Shown one piece after another: positions 18,958 to 29,866 of a DNA stretch of 64,000 bases; positions within the stretch are counted from its first letter, which is position 1, and every line of letters begins with the position of its first letter. The stretch lies in the NCBI GenBank assembly GCA_963210315.1, contig OY723274.1, positions 930,001-994,000 on the forward strand. The letters run 5' to 3'. The position numbers were made by a program, and so were the translations under genes. This DNA is from Rhynchopus euleeides. Lineage: Eukaryota; Euglenozoa; Diplonemea; Diplonemida; Diplonemidae. The notes under the pieces are model-generated. The model worked only from the letters and a program-made list of their open reading frames with translations. It was not told where the DNA came from and searched no databases.

Positions 18958-21513
18958 TCATGACACAAAGAGGGTGTCCCCCTTCGACTGCCGGGTCATG
19001 GTGTTCATGCGCCGGGCCCCGCTCTTCTCTGTTCTGAACTGCGCCAGCTCGATGGCAATCTTCTTGAGGCTGTTTGCATACTTCGCGAAGGATCCAAACG
19101 CACCCCCTGCGAACAGATCCCCCACCTCCCCCACAGGGCAGTTGCTGTGCGACATCAGCGAGATCAGCTCCTTCACCAGCAGGATGAAGACGTGCGTCTC
19201 AATCTCTGTGTGCGGCGCGGATTCCTCCAGATCGCCGCTAAAGCTAGCCTCGCTCATTAGCGACGACACAGACCCCCTGCTGTGCGACCTCTGCGTGTTG
19301 TAGATATCAGGCAGCACGCCAGACGAGGAGGCACGCTTCCCTTCACGCCGCTTCTTATGCCCCTTCTCCGCATGCCTCCGCATCACCATTGACGTGCCGC
19401 AGGGGCACTCCTCACCCACAGTGCGCGCCGCAATGGCAGCGACAAGCGCAACCACCGCTGCGGATGCATCCAGCTTCCGCTTCTGCTTCATCCGCAGCAG
19501 CGGGCGCACCGACCGGGGCTGGATATGCGATGACGGCGACCCGCCGCCGCCATCCCTCCCCCCCAGAGCGCCAGACTCGCCGGTCGGCACATCTTCGGGG
19601 AATTCCCCCATCTTGGAATGCCGCCCGCCGGTGAGCGGGCAGTACGGGGTGATGGTTGCAACCGCCAGGCAGGCTGGGCACCGCTTGCCTGACGGGGCGC
19701 CGCAGTCCGGCTGCAGCACGATGAGCTGCTGATCCGCGGCGGAGACAATCACCGCAGCCTTCGCGCAGTGCGCCGGGGGGAACAGCGCCTCGCACTCCGC
19801 GGCATAGCTGTGCAGCGCCTTGAGCATATCCTGCGCACGCTTCAGCTTGTTGTAGAGCTCCTGCGTGTCCTCCTCACGCGCCGTCCGCTCCTCACCCGCC
19901 CGAGCGATAGCCTCCCCCAGCTCCGCAAGCATGTCCTTGCTGTCCTGCACCTGGGCACGCGTCTCCTGTATCTCATCCACCATCCCCTGCGCCAGATCCC
20001 CCGAGAGGAACGCGCTGTTTAGGATGTTCTCCTCACGCAGCTTCGTGCATTCGGCTGTCTTCTCCTGGAGCCGGGCCTGCAGCACCTCGTAGTCAGCCCC
20101 GATGCGTTTGAACAGCTCAACATGCTGGTAGAGGTCCCACCATGCGGTGCTGTCGTGCCGCAGCACCGTCTCTATCATGCGGCTAGCACACTGGTCTGCG
20201 GAGATGCTGGCATCCTGTGCGATGGCCCGGAGGCTCTCCCATATGCGGGTCTCGGTGTGGGCGAACGACGCGATGTAAGCCTCAAACTCCGCGCGTGGCC
20301 TGGAGGGAACCGCGTTGTCATCCTTCTTCTGCCGCCGCCGCGGCGCGCGGACCTCTGAGTGCCCTGACAGACCACCAGGTGTCGGGGTGTGTCTGTCCGG
20401 CACGCCCTCCTCACACCCCTGCTGCGGCAGCAGCTCGGGGGGGCGTGGCAGCAGCTCGGGCTGCGAGGTGGAGAGGCCCCAGTGCCGCACGGCGTCTGCA
20501 TCGGCCTGGGGTTCGATGAACTGCTCGTAGAGTGTGTTGACGCGTGGGGATACGGGTGTGCCCTGCAGCAGGGCTGCCGCCTTCTCCTGCAGGAAGAGCT
20601 GCACGGAGCGCACGTTGTGTGCGACGTTGTCACCCTCCACTTCGCACTGGTCGTCGATGAAGACAGTGCGGAGGCGGTTGAGGATTTCGTCGAAGCGGGG
20701 GCGTCCGTCACCCATGTCGCGGCGGAGCCCTGCGTATGCGCGCAGCATCGTGGTGCGGTTTTCCATCTCAGCCTCGGTGTTGCGGGGCTGCGCGGTGTCG
20801 TCTGCGGCAGCCTCGTGCCTCCCCCCATCGATGATTGCGATCAACTCATCCATCGGGCTCAGGTCCCGCGACACCGCACCCGGCTTCAGAAACGATCCGC
20901 GCAACCCGCGCGTCGCACCCCTCATCCCCTCGAGAGCACTGCCGGGCGGGGGCGCCGGCGGGGTGCATCGATGCTGCTGCTGTGGGTTGTGCTGGACATG
21001 CTGCCTCCGGGGCTGCCTCCTGTCTGCAGCGGGTTGGGAGGCGGCCCCTACCCCGACATCGCTGGCGTCGGACGAAGGGGATGAACCGTCGGCACGGGCT
21101 TCCGGGGCGTCCTCGCTTGCACCGGGTGCACTGTTACAAGAGTTGGCCCCCTCCCCGAAGGCAGAGTCGCATTCATCGGTGCCAAGGGCCATGTGTGGTG
21201 CGCATGGGGTCCTGTTGGGTGGTGCTGCATTCACAACAGGCACCATCACACACTGGCAGGTAAAGCTGCAAGGGCAGTGCTGGCATTGGTGGCGGTGGAC
21301 ACCCTTGAGGCCTGCAATCACATTAAGGTGGCAAGGCATCGCCAGGAGGGGACGGGGAGGGGGGAGGGGGGTTCCTCGCTCTTTCCACTCGCTTCCGGTT
21401 CGTTCACAAGTAGTTCGGTTCCCTCCCCCAACCCAGCCCAGGCAACATACTCTCGCATGCATGCCTTGACTGTATATCCGGCCTTTGGATCCCGTGCGGC
21501 AGGCGTGTGCCAT
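18958..21513 (-). CDS. Hypothetical coiled-coil protein with Cys motifs
   Basis: The open frame runs from an ATG at 21513 (851 residues); an internal ATG at 21192 (MALGTDECDS, 744 residues) is an equally good start, because the first 107 residues are Cys/Pro-rich and may be untranslated. Numbered from 21513, about 130-190 is disordered and Gln/Pro-rich, 215-330 helical, and 440-600 a likely coiled coil (FEAYIASFAHTETRIW through QELYNKLKRAQDMLK). Cys pairs CPACLAVATITPYC and ECPCG lie in the C-terminal third and could bind metal. The C terminus has an Ile/Leu-rich helix (VFILLVKELISLM) and ends basic. No known domain was recognised. A structural or scaffold role is only a composition-based guess. 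Confidence 0.6.
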   Translation of the reverse strand: MAHACRTGSKGRIYSQGMHARVCCLGWVGGGNRTTCERTGSEWKERGTPLPPPRPLLAMPCHLNVIAGLKGVHRHQCQHCPCSFTCQCVMVPVVNAAPPNRTPCAPHMALGTDECDSAFGEGANSCNSAPGASEDAPEARADGSSPSSDASDVGVGAASQPAADRRQPRRQHVQHNPQQQHRCTPPAPPPGSALEGMRGATRGLRGSFLKPGAVSRDLSPMDELIAIIDGGRHEAAADDTAQPRNTEAEMENRTTMLRAYAGLRRDMGDGRPRFDEILNRLRTVFIDDQCEVEGDNVAHNVRSVQLFLQEKAAALLQGTPVSPRVNTLYEQFIEPQADADAVRHWGLSTSQPELLPRPPELLPQQGCEEGVPDRHTPTPGGLSGHSEVRAPRRRQKKDDNAVPSRPRAEFEAYIASFAHTETRIWESLRAIAQDASISADQCASRMIETVLRHDSTAWWDLYQHVELFKRIGADYEVLQARLQEKTAECTKLREENILNSAFLSGDLAQGMVDEIQETRAQVQDSKDMLAELGEAIARAGEERTAREEDTQELYNKLKRAQDMLKALHSYAAECEALFPPAHCAKAAVIVSAADQQLIVLQPDCGAPSGKRCPACLAVATITPYCPLTGGRHSKMGEFPEDVPTGESGALGGRDGGGGSPSSHIQPRSVRPLLRMKQKRKLDASAAVVALVAAIAARTVGEECPCGTSMVMRRHAEKGHKKRREGKRASSSGVLPDIYNTQRSHSRGSVSSLMSEASFSGDLEESAPHTEIETHVFILLVKELISLMSHSNCPVGEVGDLFAGGAFGSFAKYANSLKKIAIELAQFRTEKSGARRMNTMTRQSKGDTLFVS

Positions 21514-22769
21514 TTGATCCCCTGTGATGTCCTCACATTGCAGGGATGCACAAAAAGATCGTCAGCAACAAACATTGAAATATTCGCACTGGTGTCAGCG
21601 TAACCCACACACTTATTGTTGTGCTTCGGAGGCTAAAGGCTGGCGGATGGCCCGACCAGCAATTTTAGCTCCCGGTGGTGACGCAGCTCAGTAAGTTCGG
21701 TGTACAGAGGGTGCTCGATGTGTGCACATGCCATGACCTCCCCAGCTGCATGACTTGTTGGTACGAAGCTTCACACGCCTTGGCAGCAGATAGTGGGAAA
21801 GAAAGCCGAATAATTCATAGCGTCTTGCCTCCCACACACATATGATGCGCTGCATCATCTTTGGAAGGCAGTGTTGCTAACAAACCGACCTCCCCACATC
21901 CTATTGCTTCGGAGGCTTATTCACATTACCACGCGGTGCATGCTCGTTCTGTTTGCCTTGTCTCCACGATTTTACCATCTCACCAGACTCAGCCGCATGC
22001 ACCAGTTCCTTCAGAACCAGGATGTGCAGTGTCCCGCGAGTGGTAGAAAAGGATAAAGGCCACATGAAATGATTCGCAGCTCACAGCACAAAAAATGGTG
22101 GACCTGCGTGCATAGAGTAAGCGCTAAACCCCTGCATGACAACGGCAGGCATAAAGCAGCTGAATAGCGGAGAAATCCAAAATAAAACCGCGGGGTAACA
22201 TGGGCCGAAAAAAATTCAACAATACAATAACCAGGACCACAAGCAAGAATAGAAGGGAAAGAAAGAGCGTTGTTTTCAGGCCTCTGCGCTGCCCGGAGGA
22301 TCCCAGGGCACAAAGGCCTTCTTTTGTTTTTTTCGTTATTATTTCTTCTGAAGCTGGGAGGAGGAAAGGACAGCACTCCCTTGGCTTGATAGGTTTTTGT
22401 GTTTGTGTTTTTTTTCAGACTCGGCTGCCAGTGGGCTTTATCGGTGTATATTTTCGTTCAGAGGGGATACTGCCTTCGCTGTACACAACGCTGCAAATGG
22501 TGCACTTTGGTGCATTTCACCTCTTTTGAGAGAAGCTTTACTTTGCCGAAAACTGACGGACAGCGAAGGACCCCTCAACATCCGAACAACCTTTGTAGGG
22601 AGGGGGTGCAGCAGCCCCGGCAGGGAGGGCCGTGAGCTGCGCTGATTGTTCCACCGGACAAAAGCAGACAGTGGGCGATGTGTTGTCCGGGAAAGGGAAC
22701 GGAGGGGATGCAACCCACCTGTGTGACAACCTGTAGGCGCCGTGGTATGCTGCAAGGTGTATCTCTGCA
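21514..22769. other. Gene-free interval
   Basis: Mixed-composition sequence with small overlapping frames on both strands, none with recognisable domains. Ends at the foldback element. Confidence 0.5.
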
Positions 22770-22774
22770 GCCCT
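22770..22774 (+). repeat. Left target-site duplication GCCCT
   Basis: GCCCT abuts the left end of the foldback element and recurs at 23844-23848 beside its right end. Confidence 0.65.
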
Positions 22775-23843
22775 TGGGGTAATCAGGCTGGGGAAAAAAA
22801 CAACAAATCACAACAAATCACACCCGATCGTCAGCTGATTGAGGGTGTGATATGAGGGTTCTATCCAACAAGGATATCAAGGCGGCACTTTCAAAGTCCT
22901 GCCAAGGACAGCGCCACGTGGGTGTGTGCTTCTGATATATGTTATGTCATCATGTGAACCCTCCCCAGCGTGTGCCAACATCCCTGACACGCTCACGAAA
23001 AGCATGACACGGAGAAAACAGGTGCCGAAACAACCTGCCGAGCACACGGGTGGTGCCACGTTGATCCACGCAGCGATCTCCCATGACAGGAAGCCTTGTC
23101 GCCACGGCAGAGTCGCCGCAGACTGTGGGAGAGGTGTCGCCAGTCACCTTGAGGTTGCAGTGTGTCATCAGGCTAAGACCCGTGCCCTCTTCACCTCCCC
23201 CGTTAGGTTGCTCCCATATCGTTGCCTGCTTTGGGGCCTGAAGGACATAGGGGTCCAGCAGGCACTTGAGCATCGCAAGGCATGAGTGGCTGTTTCAAAC
23301 TCCTGGTGCAAGCACCCGTCATGGTCTGGGGAAGCCCTCCCAGGTAGTTTAACGTCTTGCCCAGGACAACACGAATCACACCCGATCACAACAGATCACA
23401 ACAAATCACAAGGCAAATGTTGTGATTTGTTGTGATTTGTTGTGATTTTTTGCGATTTGCTGCGGCCAGTTGTGATTTGTTGTGACTAGGTGTGACGTGG
23501 TGTGATTTGTTGTGACCAGTTGTGACGACTTGTGACCCTTTTGTGATGAGTTGTGATGAGGTGTGATCTGTTGTGATCTGTTGTGATCGCGATCCAAAAT
23601 TTTAAATTTTTGAAATTTTGGATCGCGATCACAACAGATCACAACAGATCACACCTCATCACAACTCATCACAAAAGGGTCACAAGTCGTCACAACTGGT
23701 CGCAACAAATCACAACTGGCCACAACAAATCGCAACAAATCGCAACAAATCACAACAAATCACAACATTTGGCGTTGTGATTTGTTGTGATCGGGTGTGA
23801 TTCGTTGTGATTTGTTGTTTTTTCCCCCAGCCTGATTACCCCA
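22775..23843. mobile_element. Foldback/MITE-like element with TTGTGAT arrays
   Basis: 1069 bp. The ends are TGGGGTAATCAGGCTGGGG and its complement, continuing about 35 bp further into CAACAAATCACA repeats, so the terminal inverted repeat is about 54 bp. It is flanked by a 5-bp direct repeat GCCCT (22770-22774 and 23844-23848). The right half (about 23410-23800) is a long near-perfect palindrome of about 25 TTGTGATNNG / ATCACAA motifs folding around an AT-rich centre near 23608 (GATCGCGATCCAAAATTT and complement). The left half (22830-23380) is ordinary single-copy sequence with no convincing gene. Non-autonomous; the mobilising enzyme is unknown. Confidence 0.85.
23410..23800. repeat. Palindromic array of TTGTGAT motifs
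   Basis: About a dozen TGTGATTTGT-type motifs on the left arm are mirrored by the same number of ATCACAA-type motifs on the right arm, in matching order (for example the TGTGACCCTTTTGTG site and its complement). The two arms would form a stem of about 180 bp. Confidence 0.9.
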
Positions 23844-23849
23844 GCCCTG

Positions 23850-24180
23850 ATCATTTTCCCACGCAGTTTGTGCCGCAAAAATATCTAGGAAATTAAATTA
23901 CCCGCACGCACGACAGGGGATCACGTCCTTTTTTTTGTGAGAGTTGTGTCAGGGTATAAGATAGACTTTTTTTCTGGCGCCGTTTTCCGGTTTTTCTGGT
24001 TTTGAAAATTTTTCGCGCGCGCCTTCGGCGCGCGCGACCCGCGCAAACCCTCCCAGAATCTGAGAGGGCCCGGTGCCTGCGCGCGTCCTGTCGTACTGAG
24101 GCTGCTTGGTGGGGCAGGCGCAGCAGCTGCTTTGAAAGTTTGGACTCTCGGCCAAAAAAGGTCTGGTGCAATGTTTTTAC
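23850..24180. other. Gene-free spacer with a TTCG-loop GC hairpin
   Basis: Positions 24012-24039 form a CGCGCGCGCC / GGCGCGCGCG stem closed by a TTCG loop, after a T-rich run. No gene. Confidence 0.6.
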
Positions 24181-24181
24181 G

Positions 24182-24244
24182 CAGGGGGGGTCTGGGGGGC
24201 GGAGCCCCCCAGCCGCCGGAGGCCACGGTAGTGAACATCTGTTC
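24182..24244 (+). repeat. GC-hairpin unit, copy 7
   Basis: Matches the 64-bp consensus, including the GCCGCCGGAGGCCACGG box and GAACATCTGTT tail; it stands alone here. Confidence 0.85.
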
Positions 24245-24656
24245 CCTACAGTCTGGATTCGCTTGTAAGTAGGAAGGCTTCGCTGTATCGCAGCCCGGCC
24301 AGCAGGAGATCACTGGTCCTTGAGGGTTCAACCTTCAGGGTGGAGGAGGACGGGGGAGCGACCACTCGTGATAGGTGTGCGTTGTGGGTGGAGTGGGTGC
24401 ACGACAGAATGGCCAAAGGGTCCACGAGATCTCTGCACACATTCCGTTGTCGAGGAGATGGGCACCTAGCTGTGACGACAGGCAACAAACAAATCTCATC
24501 TGTTAGTTGCCCCCAATAGGCTTGGCGACCTTCAAGACTGCTTGAAAGTCGTTCGTGTTCTCGTCTCAGCCCTCCAGACAAGCAGATCTGTCTCGAGTTG
24601 GTGGGCTGTCGCCATGTATTCGATGGCACCGAGTGACGCTGCACAGAGGCAGACGA

Positions 24657-24830
24657 CACGGTGAACTCCAGCGGAGGTTACCCTACCTCCGCTGGAGTAC
24701 ACCGTGTGTCTCCCATGAGTCTCAACTAGCGGGAGTCTTAGCGTAAATTAGCTGGAAAATAGACTCCCGTATCCAGTACAGACTGCAGTCTTAGACTCCC
24801 TCTTAGACATGGTGGCTGGAGTCCACCATG
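24657..24830. mobile_element. MITE-like fragment of the CACGGTGGACTCC family
   Basis: Positions 24657-24706 are a near-perfect hairpin with CACGGTGAACTCCAGCGG at one side and its complement at the other. It is followed by CAACTAGCGGGAGTC motifs and a second right end (GGCTGGAGTCCACCATG) finishing at 24830. This repeats the double-right-end arrangement seen at 3616 and 4397. Confidence 0.65.
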
Positions 24831-25630
24831 TGTGCACCTTCAAAACAGAAGAGACCTGCATGACGAGGGCATCACCACCCACCGGGCCACCCGCTAGGTC
24901 CATTTTTTCTTCTCCGCTTCTCTGCCTTCTTTGGACTATTTGAGCTCTGTGCGGATCACGATGGGGTCACTTTCTATTTTTTTATGGCGTTTTTTCTGAC
25001 TGTTTTACTGTCCCAAAGTCACAAAAAAACGCCGAAAATGAGATCGACCTTTTTTTTTTTTTTCCAGAAAACCGGGAACCGGGAAACCCTGGTTTTGAAA
25101 ACCGGAAAACCAGACCTATCTTATCCCCTGGTTGTGATCACAGCACACGGAAGCTGTGCCTGTGCAAATCTTTTCAGAACATCACCACGCTGCAGGCGCG
25201 CGCGGGGGGGGGGTGCTGTGCAACCTCTTCCCTTCGGTTCTTCATTTCTCTTCAGATATTTTTGAGCCGCACAGTATTTCTTTTTGCCCCACCACAAAAC
25301 GAAGAAGAATCAACCCATCTGCCAAGTATGCCTGGGACTTTGGCCTTTTTGGGCCCAAAAAGGGGTCGGGATTCCACTTTTTCTCCAAGGGTTTTTTAGG
25401 GGGGGAAATGGCGCGCAATCCCCCTCGCGGGCAAGAAAATCCCCCCATCCCCACCACACAACCAGTGTGAGTGTGGTGTGTGGGTATTGGACGCCCTGTG
25501 TGATGAGAGATAGTGGCAACACAACAGCAACATGCCAGGCAAGGGGAGCCAAAAATGGGTTTTCGGGGCGTTATTGCAACGACCCCTTCCTGTGCCCCAG
25601 CGGCACAAGCTCAAGGATTTGGTTGCTCGA
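24831..25630. other. Gene-free interval
   Basis: Contains a T run near 25051-25065, TTTTGGGCCCAAAAAGG-type palindromic sequence at 25340-25362 and a G run near 25205. No supported gene. Confidence 0.5.
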
Positions 25631-25633
25631 CAT

Positions 25634-25919
25634 ACAGGGGGGTCTGGGGGGCGGAGCCCCCCAGCCGCCGGAGGCCACGGTAGTGAGTATCTGTTCCTTG
25701 CGCCGTAGTGGGAGCGCGTGGGAGTTGCGGGCGTACAGATTCTGTGTGAGTTGGCTGCGTCCTCCTGAGGCTACGGAGAGTGGTCTGGGTCCCATTCGCT
25801 GATGTGAACCCAAAGGACTTGGCTACAAGACAGGCACACGCTCCAGCCTAGTGGCACAGGGGGGTCTGGGGGGCGGAGCCCCCCAGCCGCCGGAGGCCAC
25901 GGTAGTGAACGCCTGATCC
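25634..25919 (+). repeat. Composite hairpin repeat, copy 3 (units 8 and 9)
   Basis: Hairpin units at 25634-25697 and 25856-25919 flank the same spacer found at 185-285 and 13056-13160 (GGGCGTACAGATTCTGTGTG and a CGTCCTCCTGAGGCTAC box). No palindromic array follows this copy. Confidence 0.8.
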
Positions 25920-26954
25920 TGACCGGGGAACAACGCCGGGTTTTGGCTGGAAAAACCGAAAAAGGGGCGGGTGTCCGGAGGATTCATCCTCACCCCCCAC
26001 TAGAATACCACCTGCCCCGAAAAACTTCACCCAGAAAAACCTGTGGGGAAAAAATCCCACCTAAAAAACCCAAGGAGAAAAATAAAATTCCCTCCCTGCA
26101 AAAACCCTAAGAGAAAAAAACTGCAATCCTGAATCGGGACTTGGACTCCACATTTAGCTTCATACTTGGCATCTGGTGCCCTTTTTTTTTTGAAAGAACT
26201 ACCGCATCGCGACCGCGCAGTTCCTCGACTTCAATAAAAAAATACCCTCTCCCACCTCCGCCCCCCTCGGATTTCTGGGCGTTACTTGTGAGAGCGCATC
26301 GGCCCAACCTCTCAGGTTGGAGTGAAATCAGGAGTCTCAAATAGTTTGGCGTCACACCCGATTTTCGGGTGTGGCACCAACTCAACCTCACCCACCATGA
26401 CTTTTTTTCCTCACGGCACAGTGACACGCGGATACGGCATACACCCCGCCTTAGTTGTAAACACTTGCACATGCCAGCACCATATCCTCGAGTCTCCCGC
26501 CAGGCCCAGCCGCAGAGGCGGGGCCAGCGCACCCTCGCTCTGCAGAGCAGAAAAGTGGGCCGCCCTAAAGAATGGGCAACACACAGGCACGGGTTTGACA
26601 CAGAGCGAAGGCCCTGTTTGTTGCGAGGACTCAGGGGGGTGCGGGGGGAGAGACACGGAGCATATGACTGGGTGCCACCAGATCAGCACCGCACATCCTG
26701 ATAGCTGTCGGGCAGTGCGGCACACCAGGTGGTGGCAGCTAGGGCGTGCAGTTGAGTTGCCTTATACAGGCGGGAGCAATGACGTGCAGCGGCAAGGAGC
26801 AGATGCAGGTCCAACAACAACGCAACAGGAGGAGGAGAAGGAGATGAGGAGGAGGAGGTATCAGGGTCGGGGGTGATGGGGGGGGGGGGGGGGAGGGGAA
26901 AGTGCTGCTCTGTATAACAGACGCAGACAGGCATGTGCGACAGAAAAAAGAGGT

Positions 26955-27060
26955 GGAGGAGCGATCTTTATTTTGTACAAACAGTGCGTGTGTGCAGGGT
27001 GTACCGAACGCTGCCACGAGTCTTTTTTAGTGCAAAAAAAAAAGCTGGCTGTTCTAAAAG
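26955..27060 (+). repeat. Dispersed repeat shared with 58690-58800
   Basis: Both places carry a TTTGTACRAACRGTGC segment, a GTGTGCAG box, then ACCGAACGCTGCCACGAG followed by TCTTTTTTAGT and a GGCTGTTCT-like tail, in the same orientation. Confidence 0.7.
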
Positions 27061-27921
27061 AAGAAAGCCGCTGAAGGAAAGGGGTGTGCTGTTGCACCCA
27101 ACTGCGCAAAAAACGCCGTGACGGAGGTGTGAGGAGGGGGTGGGGGGCATGCTTTTGTTTTGCAAGTGAGAACAAGCGCAGCTGGGGGTGCTTGGGTGGG
27201 AAACGAAAGAGGCGATGCCCCCTCCCCATCCCTCTCCTGCGCGCGCAGTGTTTGTGTGATTGCCGTGACACATATAAATATTCTGCCAGAATCATATTGA
27301 AGAACCCCTCTTCGCGACGCTTTGCCAAGAGGGTGGAGCTTCAGGTGAGCAGCACGCCAGCGGCACGCTGTCAAACACTCGGGAGAGAACGTAGTAGTGA
27401 ATGATCTTTCATGGGAAGATCGCACTTGAGGTATTACGAGAGTGAGTGGGGGGAGGAAGGTGTGCGAACATTCTTTCAGGAGGTGCAGGGTATTCTCGCT
27501 ACGGGGGGAGCCCTCGCTACCAGTCACAGCTCGTCAGTCAGTGAGGGGAAGTGAGGCTGTTGCTCACTGCTTCTCACTCAGTCACATTGGCTATGTTGGA
27601 TTAGCGAACCCGCATCGTACAGGAAGTCCACGAAAGACTAACACACGAGAACTGATACGCTATCACTCAGTCACACCTGGTAGCGTTGCGAGGCCCCCTG
27701 GGGGTATGTACACATAAAGCATGCGAGAGAGTAGAAGAGGAGGAGATGTGCGAATATTCTTTCGAGGGGATATTCACACTGTGAGTAGGTAAGAGTGAGG
27801 AGTGGGCGAGGGGGGGGGGGGTGGGGTGGGGGGGTAGGGGGGATGTGTAATGTGTGATGAAAACTGTTTTCGTTGGCAAATCCCTGTGGGGGGGATGTGC
27901 GGAAAACAATAAGGCTGGGTG

Positions 27922-28079
27922 CACGGCGCACTAGTCGACGAGATAACTAGTTATCTAACGAGTGGACTAACGAGTGATCACGAGAGATTGCTCTTTAATT
28001 TCGATCAATCACTCGTTAGATAACTAGTTAGAAAATAACTAGTTACCTCACTCGTCAAACTAGAAACTAGGGCGCCGTG
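27922..28079. mobile_element. Short palindromic MITE with CACGGCGC ends
   Basis: 158 bp bounded by CACGGCGCACTAGT and the matching ACTAGGGCGCCGTG. The interior is a palindrome of TAACTAGTTA and AACGAGTG / CACTCGTT motifs. The first five bases match the CACGG ends of the 2049-4397 element, but its internal motif differs. Too short to code. Confidence 0.75.
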
Positions 28080-29827
28080 TGGGGTGTGGGGGGGGGGGGA
28101 TCGGGGGGATAAAGGTAGAATGCATGAGTGTTTATTCCACGGTATAAAAATTCCACACGTGGGGGATTGGGGGTCGGAGGGTCGGAGGGTGGGGGGGTGG
28201 AGACGAGGGTTGAAAGGTGGCATGGTTTGTTGACAACATGCGTGACTCGCTTGTGTGTGGGGTGAGTTCATTTCACAGAAAGTGTGACTTTGCCCCCATT
28301 CCCCTCCTCCTGGTCGGGACGCCTCGATGCACAAACCCCATGCGGCAAAAAATAAAACGTCGACCACATCAACCGCTGTAACCTGCGGTGATCGGTCCAA
28401 TTTGTTTGCACAACATGCGTGCTGTGTTTGCCAGGGTTGTAACATAGCTGCAGCTAAACACCTCCGTGCCTTGCATTGGCCATACCCGTGCCAGGCACCG
28501 AATCCTACACCCCTAACGATAAAGCGCAGATTGAACGCCACACACACACCACACAGACAATCTGACAAGCGGTACGCAACATACATGAAGCTACCAACCC
28601 GTGGAATTACCTTCGGTGTGTTTATGTGTGGTGGGTGGGGAGGGGGATGGGTGTGTCTGTCTGTATGAAGCAGCCCCGAAATTGAACTTTTTTTTGATGG
28701 ATATAAGTTGGGCAGGCCAACCAGTTCTCGCTGGTCTGGCCCACAGGGGGAGGATGGGGCTGCGTCGACAAAGCGTGTAGTGCCGGGGGGAGAAGGGGGC
28801 AGAAAGAGTGCTCGTTGCCACTGTGTGATGTGTCACGGGGGCCCCAGGATGGGCTGCTTCTCACAATTCTCTTCAGATCGACCTGCCCGAAGTGCAACTG
28901 AGCTACATCCTTACGGAGGGACAGAGCCAACAGGCGACTCTGCTCTAAACAGCTCAAGGGCCAATCAAAAGATTCCAGCAGCACACGCAGGCGGTGCGCT
29001 CCTCAGAAGAAGTACGAGAAACCACGGCAAAAAGCACACAGGAGGCACGCGACATCAATGCGAGAGACAAACAGTGAAAGGTAAGGCGATGCGGAGAAAA
29101 ACGAGACATGAATGGGCACCCTTCCATTTTGAAAACACTCCGACGAGCCTTTGGTATCCGGTGTCGGTTTGCGCGTGATATGGCGATATTGACTTTCATC
29201 CTTTTAAAATGGGGGCGCGGCAAACTACAGCGAACACTGGGCATTGGTCATGGCTCCACGCATCCACCACAGGAGCCACTCGGGGTGATGTGTTTTGAGC
29301 GGGGTCTCTGATACAAGATCCCCTTTTTGAACCTGGTGCGATAAGCTAGGCCAAGACCTGGATTGTTGCGATGTTGCGCTGTTTGAAATCCCCCTCCCCG
29401 GAGGAGAAAGAAGAAAATCCAATACAGGATATGCGCTCATTTTCCCACAGTTTGCATCACTGTGCCAGAGGCTTTATGAGAGATATCACACATTTACAGC
29501 CGCCGCACATTGGTGAGGGGGGGAGGCAAACACGCATTGCCTCAAAAAAAACCGAAACCCACCTTAGTTTGCACCTCACCGATTTACTGTTTTTCCCATC
29601 GATGGTTTGGCGGTTACGGCTGTAGGGGTATACCCGTTGCGATGGAGGGAGGAGGGAGGAGGGGGTGGGGTGGGTAGGCGTGTTGCATGTGCTTCCCTTT
29701 CCCCTCCCCTCCCCCCTCTCGAGAAGATGCGTGGCTTTCTGCGCCACACCCTCCTCACACACAACAAGGCGTGCACCATGGCACATGCAAAGACCACACG
29801 ATGATATTCCCCGCCCTCCAATCAAGC

Positions 29828-29866
<39 letters not shown>

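Noticed and set aside
20389..21469. Plus-strand frames of 231 and 311 residues
   Set aside because: They lie antisense to the coiled-coil gene at 18958-21513, with no domain and ends unrelated to any signal.
23410..23800. CRISPR-like array of short TTGTGAT repeats
   Set aside because: The repeats are about 10 bp with no unique spacers, they mirror about a centre, and they lie inside an element with inverted ends and a target duplication in a eukaryotic genome.
28708..29311. Plus-strand frames of 156 and 67 residues
   Set aside because: No domain, start context or neighbouring signal; composition is not clearly coding.
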